Below, piece by piece: positions 30,345-35,093 of a DNA stretch of 35,093 nucleotides. The notes below the pieces were generated by a model. It was given only the letters and a program-made list of their open reading frames with translations. It made no database searches and had not been told where the DNA came from. The DNA is from an uncultured Bacillota bacterium. GTDB lineage: Bacteria > Bacillota > Clostridia > Peptostreptococcales > Anaerovoracaceae. Positions within the stretch are counted from its first letter, which is position 1, and each line of letters begins with the position of its first letter. Location of the stretch: contig CAMOZS010000001.1 of the NCBI GenBank assembly GCA_946631075.1, forward strand, positions 1-35,093, given 5' to 3'. A program made the translations under genes and the position numbers.

Positions 30345-33300
30345 GTTCCTCTTCTTCGATTTTCTCCATATGCTTGCGCCCGATCAGCCGGTACATGACG
30401 GGGATGATCAGCAGGGTCATGACCGTGCCGAACAGCAGTCCCCCGATGCAGACGATGGCTACCGGCTGGACCATTTCCGCCCCGTTTCCTATGCCGATGG
30501 CCAGGGGGATCAGGCCCAGGATGGTGGTCGCCGCCGTCATCAGGACCGGCCGCATACGGACCGCTCCGGCGTGGATGATGGCCTCTTCCATCTCCATGCC
30601 CTCCAGCCGGAACCGGTTGATGGTATCCACCAGGACGATGGCGTTATTGACGACGATACCCATCAGCATGACAAAGCCGAACATGCCGACTACGCTCATC
30701 ACCTGTCCGGTGATCAGAAGGGACAGCATTCCTCCCGTAAAGGCCAGGGGAACGGCGAAGATGATGATGAATGGAGATCTCATCGACTGGAACTGGGCGA
30801 CCATGATCAGGTAGACCAGGGCGAATCCGACCAGGAGCATGAGCAGCATCTGCCGCATGGAATGCATGATCTCCTCGTTCTGTCCCCCGTATTCGATGGT
30901 GACCCCGTCTCTGACCAGGTTCTCATCCTCGATGATATTCCTGATCTTGCTGGTGGTCTTGGTGATATTGTATCCGTCTTTGACTCCCGCGGAAAGGCTG
31001 GCGCTCCTTCGCTGACCTTCATGCTCGATCTGGCTTAGGGATGCGTCTTCGCTGATGTCGACGATCCGGGTCAGCTTGACCGTATCCTTGGTCCCGTCCT
31101 TCTTGTCCACAGTCAGCTTCAGGTTTTCCAGCTCCTCTCTGGTGAAGCCGGAAGCGGCGTTCTCGATGTTGACATCGATGCTGGTCCCATCCTTCTTCAG
31201 GGTCGTCGCCGGTTTCTCCTTGGTCAGTTTCCCGGCGATCTGCTGATAGACCTGGGCCACCGTCAGCCCTTCCTCCATGGCCAGGTTCTTGTCCACGGTG
31301 ATATGGATCTCCTCGGTCCGGTTCTCGGTGATGTCGGAAACATCCTCAAGCTCCTTCATCCGCCCCATACGGCCTTCGATGTCCTCGGCCGATTCACGCA
31401 GGGCGTCAAGGTCATCGGAATAAAGGGTCAGCCCGATGTCGGACCCTCCCATATAGGAGGCCATGTCCACATCGGCCGATGTCTGGATGACCAGATTGTA
31501 TTTCTTCTCATATTTCTTCATGATCTTGACGATCTGATCCGCGTTCTCGGTCTTGGATTCGTCCATGACGATGTACATGGTCGTTTCGGTCACGTTGTCG
31601 TCCATCCCCTCCATACCGAAGGATCCCAGGGTATTCGAGGCCAGCATGGCTCCCGCCGTCTCTACCCCGTCCACCTTGCGGACCGCTGTCATGATCTCGT
31701 CGTTGATGGTAGCTGTCTCTTCTATGGTGCTGTCTTCGGGCATGGTGATGTCCGCGGAGATCTGGGGAGTGGACATGGCCGGCATGAATTCAAAGCCTCT
31801 GGTCAGCAGAAGCCCGGCGCTGCCAAGCAGGAGGACCAGAGCCCCGATCAGGACGATGGCCCCGTGCCGCAGGCCCCAGCCGGCGATGGACCGGTATTTG
31901 GTGACCACTCTTCCCTTCTGTCCCAGGACCGTCCGTTTCGGGCTCTTGGTCAGCATCCCCTTGGCCATGGCCGGAGCCAGGGTCAGGGCGATCAAAAGGC
32001 TGGCCATCAGCGAATAGGTAACGGTCAGGGCCAGATCCATGAAGATATCCTTGGTGGTCCCGTCCACGAATATGATGGGAACGAATACGCATATGGTGGT
32101 CAGGGTCGACGCGGTGATGGCGCCGGCCACCTGGACCGCCCCGGACAGGGCGGACTGTACCAGGGAATAACCCATGCCCCTCAGCCGGTAGATGTTCTCG
32201 ATAACGACGATGGAGTTATCCACCAGCATGCCTATGCCTATGGCAAGGCCGGACAGGGAGATCATATTCAGGGTCACCCCGGAAAAATACATCAGGGCGA
32301 TAGCGAAGACGACGCTGACCGGGATGCTGATGGCGGTGATGATGGTCGGCCGGATGTCCCGCAGGAAGAAGAGCAGGATCAGAATGGCCAGGATAGCCCC
32401 CAGCAGCAGGTTGTTCAGGACGGATCGGATAACCGTATGGATGTATTCACCCTGGTCCATCAGGGTGGTGAAATGGAGCCCCTTGTGTTTTTTCTCCAGG
32501 GACTCGAACTTGTCGGCGAGGTTGTCGGCCACGGTCGCCGTAGCGTAGGTTGACTGCTTGGTGAAGCTGAGCAGGACTCCGTTCTCTCCGTTGATCCTGG
32601 CATAGGACTCGTCATCCTCCGAGGCGGGGACCACGGTCCCGATGTCGCAGACCCGGATGGGGTCGATCCCGTCGATGTCCAGGTCGAAAAGGATCATGTT
32701 CTCCATTTCTCCCCTGCCGGAGATCTTGTCTCCGACGGTGACCAGGACCTCTTCATCCCCGTCGACCACATAACCGGCCGGCATGCTGAAGTTCTGGGCC
32801 GCCAGGATGGAGGATACGTTGTCCATGGTGATGATCTGGTCCAGGTCCCCTCCCTGCAGGGCGGCTTCTCTTGAGTCCTCGATCTCCTGCAAAGTCTGCT
32901 GCAGCTGGGATATGGTCATCTGGACTGTGCTCTCGGCTGAGCTGAGATCGGAATATCCTGTGCTCAGCTTGAAGTCCAGGGCCGCTTCCTGCCCTTCGAT
33001 CTCGGCCAGGCCCTGTTCGATCTGGGAAATGGCGTCGTCAAAGGCGGTCAGGTCGATCTGGTCGATGGCTGTCTGCAGGTCTTCCACGCTCTCAAAACCG
33101 GCCGCCTCCAGCTTTTTCATGGCGGTATCGATCCGGACCGGATCCATGGAGGCGAAATCCTCGCCTATGCTCTGGGCCAGCTGGACCAGGGCTTCCTTCT
33201 GTTCGGCGGTGACGGACTTCTGGGCCTCCAGTTTGGCCTTCTGCCGGATCAGCTTTTTCTTGGCTTTGGTAAATTTCCTGACGGCCTTCTTCTGGCCTTT

Positions 33301-34008
33301 GGTGATCTTGTCCTTGCCGTCCTCGATCTTGTTCTCGCCTTTTTTGGCCTGGTTGATGCCGCTTCTGACCTTGCTCTTGCCGTCGTCGATCTGGCTGTTG
33401 ATGGCATCCCTGACCCGGTCGTTCAGGTCGTCGATCATGCCCTGGTCCAGCTGGATCCTGAGGCCGTCGTCGATCATGCCCATGGCGGTGATGCTGGCGA
33501 CGCCTTCGGTTCCCTCCAGGGGAGTCATGAGCTCGTCTCTGGTAAAGGACGAGACTTCAGCGGTATCCTTATCTTTCATGGACACGGCGGTGACGGCCAC
33601 CGGCAGCATGTCCATATTGATCTTCATTACTATAGGGGATCCGGCGCCTTCGGGCAGCTGGTCCCTGATCTGGTCCACCTTGTCCCGGATGTCGACGGAG
33701 ATGGCGTCCATGTTGACGTCGTCGGTGAATACAAGGGTGATGTATGAGAAATTGTCGGCGGAAACCGACTGGAGCTGGTCGACGTTGGGCAGTGTGGCCA
33801 GCTGCTGCTCAAGGGGCTCGGTGATCTCCTTCTCGGCTTCCTCCGCGCTGGCCCCTGGATCGGTGGTCAGGACGATGGCTACCGGAGCGTTGATGTTGGG
33901 GAAAAGGTCCGGAGTCATCTTGGTCAGAGCGACCCCACCAAAAATAAGGACGATCACGACCGCCACAAAAATAGTAAAAGGTTTTCTGACACTCAGTCTG
34001 GATAGCAT
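30325..34008 (-). CDS. RND superfamily efflux transporter with a large helical insertion
   Basis: 1227 residues from the ATG at 34008, longer than the usual 1030-1060. The AcrB/SwrC-like layout is clear: first membrane helix (about 6-30), extracytoplasmic domain, helices around 525-680, a second extracytoplasmic domain and the last helices. Typical segments are TMDNVSSILAAQNFSMPAG, GLAIGIGMLVDNSIVVIENIYR and GIVVNNAIVLVDTINRFR. About 200 residues (195-393) are inserted in the first extracytoplasmic domain and look helical or coiled-coil (repeats of KKA, KAKLEAQK, QLQQTLQEIE). In AcrB the fourth-helix motif has two aspartates; here it is Asp-Asn, and the AcrB lysine of helix ten is replaced by Asn. 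A GTG at 34029 would add seven residues, but AGGGG stands just before the ATG at 34008. No membrane-fusion-protein gene is adjacent. Substrate unknown. Confidence 0.9.
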   Translation of the reverse strand: MLSRLSVRKPFTIFVAVVIVLIFGGVALTKMTPDLFPNINAPVAIVLTTDPGASAEEAEKEITEPLEQQLATLPNVDQLQSVSADNFSYITLVFTDDVNMDAISVDIRDKVDQIRDQLPEGAGSPIVMKINMDMLPVAVTAVSMKDKDTAEVSSFTRDELMTPLEGTEGVASITAMGMIDDGLRIQLDQGMIDDLNDRVRDAINSQIDDGKSKVRSGINQAKKGENKIEDGKDKITKGQKKAVRKFTKAKKKLIRQKAKLEAQKSVTAEQKEALVQLAQSIGEDFASMDPVRIDTAMKKLEAAGFESVEDLQTAIDQIDLTAFDDAISQIEQGLAEIEGQEAALDFKLSTGYSDLSSAESTVQMTISQLQQTLQEIEDSREAALQGGDLDQIITMDNVSSILAAQNFSMPAGYVVDGDEEVLVTVGDKISGRGEMENMILFDLDIDGIDPIRVCDIGTVVPASEDDESYARINGENGVLLSFTKQSTYATATVADNLADKFESLEKKHKGLHFTTLMDQGEYIHTVIRSVLNNLLLGAILAILILLFFLRDIRPTIITAISIPVSVVFAIALMYFSGVTLNMISLSGLAIGIGMLVDNSIVVIENIYRLRGMGYSLVQSALSGAVQVAGAITASTLTTICVFVPIIFVDGTTKDIFMDLALTVTYSLMASLLIALTLAPAMAKGMLTKSPKRTVLGQKGRVVTKYRSIAGWGLRHGAIVLIGALVLLLGSAGLLLTRGFEFMPAMSTPQISADITMPEDSTIEETATINDEIMTAVRKVDGVETAGAMLASNTLGSFGMEGMDDNVTETTMYIVMDESKTENADQIVKIMKKYEKKYNLVIQTSADVDMASYMGGSDIGLTLYSDDLDALRESAEDIEGRMGRMKELEDVSDITENRTEEIHITVDKNLAMEEGLTVAQVYQQIAGKLTKEKPATTLKKDGTSIDVNIENAASGFTREELENLKLTVDKKDGTKDTVKLTRIVDISEDASLSQIEHEGQRRSASLSAGVKDGYNITKTTSKIRNIIEDENLVRDGVTIEYGGQNEEIMHSMRQMLLMLLVGFALVYLIMVAQFQSMRSPFIIIFAVPLAFTGGMLSLLITGQVMSVVGMFGFVMLMGIVVNNAIVLVDTINRFRLEGMEMEEAIIHAGAVRMRPVLMTAATTILGLIPLAIGIGNGAEMVQPVAIVCIGGLLFGTVMTLLIIPVMYRLIGRKHMEKIEEEELEIVTA

Positions 34009-34048
34009 GAATACCCCTTGTTCAACCACTTTAACTTATACAAGAGGT

Positions 34049-34077
34049 ATTATACGTTTGTACTCTTTTTAATGCAA
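34049..34077 (-). promoter_or_regulatory. Promoter of the RND transporter gene
   Basis: TTGCAT (34072-34077) and a perfect TATAAT (34049-34054) are 17 bases apart on the minus strand, 40 bases before the start codon and after the tRNA-Leu(GAG) terminator. Confidence 0.65.
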
Positions 34078-34120
34078 GTAAAATTAGAGCCTCTGGCGTT
34101 TGTGTTTGAGCCGGCGATCC

Positions 34121-34152
34121 CAAAACAAAAACTGCCGCAATTGATGCGACAG
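34121..34152 (-). terminator. Intrinsic terminator of tRNA-Leu(GAG)
   Basis: On the minus strand CTGTCGCA (34145-34152), loop TCAAT, TGCGGCAG (34132-34139; one G-U pair) is followed by TTTTTGTTTTG (34121-34131). It begins 11 bases after the tRNA end. Confidence 0.88.
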
Positions 34153-34163
34153 CTTCTTGATTA

Positions 34164-34246
34164 TGGTGCGGCTAGCCGGACTTGAACCGGCACGGTCTCC
34201 CACACGCCCCTCAAACGTGCGCGTCTGCCTATTCCGCCATAGCCGC
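34164..34246 (-). tRNA. tRNA-Leu, anticodon GAG
   Basis: 83 bases with an encoded CCA end (34164-34166). Acceptor GCGGCTA pairs with TAGCCGC, discriminator A. The anticodon arm CACGT, TTGAGGG, GCGTG gives anticodon GAG (34210-34212), reading CUC and CUU. A variable arm of leucine type (TGGGAGACCGT) and the T-arm GCCGG-TTCAAGT-CCGGC are present. It has its own consensus promoter and terminator, so it is a single-gene unit. Confidence 0.96.
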
Positions 34247-34276
34247 ATGATAGGCATGCCTTTTTGGCACTCGTTT

Positions 34277-34305
34277 ATTTTAGTATCTTTTGCCTGCTTT
34301 GTCAA
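34277..34305 (-). promoter_or_regulatory. Consensus promoter of tRNA-Leu(GAG)
   Basis: A perfect TTGACA (34300-34305) and TAAAAT (34277-34282) are 17 bases apart on the minus strand. The -10 box ends 30 bases before the tRNA, so a leader of about 20-25 bases with a small TGCC-AAAAA-GGCA hairpin precedes the mature 5' end. Confidence 0.85.
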
Positions 34306-34326
34306 CCGAAACATCTGTTAACATTA

Positions 34327-35028
34327 TTATAGATTTCCGGCCCCGGTCTTCTCCCTGATCTCTTCAAGCACCGAGTCCAGCTGCCCCTGCAGCTCCTCCA
34401 GGCCCTGAGAATTATCCACGACAAAATCAGCCTTTGCCCTCTTCTCCTCATCGGACATCTGATTGCGGATCCTGGCCTTCACTTCCTCTTCGCTGCAGCC
34501 GTCCCGGGCCACCACTCTGTGGATCCGGACATCTTCATCGGCGCTGAGGACGATGACCGCATCGCAAAGGCTGTCCAGTCCCGACTCAAAGAGCAGGGGG
34601 ACATCCAGCAGCACGGGGCGGTCTTCCTCCCCTGCCTCATGGATTCTGTCATAGATCTCCCTGATGATATGCCGGAAGAGGATATCTTCCAGAAGCTTCT
34701 TCTTGTCAGGATCGGCGAAGACCAGACCGGCCATGGCCGCCCGGTCAAGAGACCCATCCTCCCGGAGGACCCGGACAGGAGCCTGTCCGCCAGGCTCGCC
34801 ATTGGGTCCTTCGTCTCCTATGCTTCCGAAGGCTTCCCCGATCTCCTCCAGCACGGGATTATCAACCCCTGCCTCCTTCACCGTCAGCTGCCGGCTGATG
34901 GCGTCGGCGTCCACGTGGACCAGTGCCGGATCCGCCTTGAGCAGGTATGCCGCCGCAGTGGATTTGCCGGTGCCGATCCCTCCGGTCAGGCCGATCACCG
35001 CTGCCCTCATTTCCTTATTTGAGCTCAT
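34327..35028 (-). CDS. coaE: Dephospho-CoA kinase
   Basis: 233 residues, longer than the usual 195-205. The P-loop GLTGGIGTGKST (about 13-24) is intact, followed by DADAISRQL, a VLLDVPLLFESGLDSLCDAVIVL block and RIRNQMSDEEKRAKADFVVDNS, all typical. It phosphorylates dephospho-CoA in the last step of CoA synthesis. The extra length comes mainly from residues about 70-90, a Gly/Pro/Glu-rich loop before REDGSLDRAAMAGLVFAD. The chosen ATG overlaps the polA end by 14 bases and has AGGCGGG upstream; a later ATG at 35010 has a poorer spacing. The polA-coaE pair is common in Bacillota. Confidence 0.93.
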   Translation of the reverse strand: MSSNKEMRAAVIGLTGGIGTGKSTAAAYLLKADPALVHVDADAISRQLTVKEAGVDNPVLEEIGEAFGSIGDEGPNGEPGGQAPVRVLREDGSLDRAAMAGLVFADPDKKKLLEDILFRHIIREIYDRIHEAGEEDRPVLLDVPLLFESGLDSLCDAVIVLSADEDVRIHRVVARDGCSEEEVKARIRNQMSDEEKRAKADFVVDNSQGLEELQGQLDSVLEEIREKTGAGNL

Positions 35029-35093
35029 ACCAGTTCCCGCCTTCGTTCAGATCGGCCTTGAGGGCCACGTTCATGGTGACCGCCGATTCCATG
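35015..35093 (-). CDS. polA: DNA polymerase I, C-terminal end (cut by window edge)
   Basis: Only the last 25 codons and the stop are present. The residues MESAVTMNVALKADLNEGGN and the final WYELK match the ending of family A DNA polymerases, where a NAV-L-VPLK-D...WY..K pattern closes the polymerase domain. The position directly before coaE supports polA. The stop codon lies inside the first codons of coaE. Confidence 0.75.
   Translation of the reverse strand, partial: MESAVTMNVALKADLNEGGNWYELK

Noticed and set aside
34306..34326. TATAAT-like sequence at the end of coaE as an extra promoter
   Set aside because: No -35 match at suitable distance; the TTGACA/TAAAAT promoter next to it explains tRNA transcription better.

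Overview
The window reads as a housekeeping stretch from a low-oxygen Gram-positive bacterium of the class Clostridia (Bacillota), with moderately high GC. The basis is gene content and order: asp23-nusB-xseA-xseB-ispA-dxs-tlyA, mltG-trmR-trhP, yajC-secDF-relA-dtd-MBL-hemZ-hisS-aspS, a fused SecDF, RNase J, a bifunctional RSH enzyme and HemZ. I cannot name genus or family. Every recognisable gene (29 protein genes, two cut by the window edges, plus two tRNAs) lies on the minus strand, so transcription runs from high to low coordinates. The longest gene-free stretch is only about 160 bp. I see no mobile element, prophage, CRISPR array, riboswitch or T-box.

Layout in order of transcription. (a) 35093-34327: the last codons of polA, then coaE. 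(b) 34305-34121: tRNA-Leu(GAG) with a consensus promoter and its own terminator. (c) 34077-30325: a large RND-family transporter with its own promoter and a helix-rich insertion of about 200 residues. (d) 30344-29621: tRNA-Leu(CAA), whose promoter lies in the end of the RND gene, followed 32 bases later by yajC and a terminator. (e) 29592-12735: secDF, then a long tightly packed series: relA, dtd, an MBL hydrolase, hemZ, hisS, aspS, a nadD-yqeK fusion, rsfS, leuS, rnj and ylbF. (f) 12726-12052: efp with a strong promoter and terminator. (g) 12026-7631: mltG, trmR, trhP and a CNNM/CorC-type membrane protein. (h) 7593-581: asp23, nusB, a Kae1/TsaD-like gene, xseA, xseB, ispA, dxs and tlyA, then a weak terminator. 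(i) 547-1: the start of an aminotransferase.

Functionally the window covers translation and its quality control (three aminoacyl-tRNA synthetases, EF-P, RsfS, Dtd, tRNA-U34 and rRNA modification, two leucine tRNAs), the stringent response, RNA decay, Sec secretion, isoprenoid supply (Dxs, IspA), exonuclease VII, cell-wall glycan termination (MltG), CoA and NAD synthesis and HemZ-type radical SAM chemistry.

I did not find a convincing new multi-gene system. The points most worth a second look are the uncharacterised Kae1-like gene in the slot that folD holds in Bacillus, the RND insertion with changed proton-relay positions, the tRNA-Leu(CAA)/yajC arrangement, the basic N-terminal tail of RNase J, the NadD-YqeK fusion, and mltG starting just after a strong terminator with no visible promoter.
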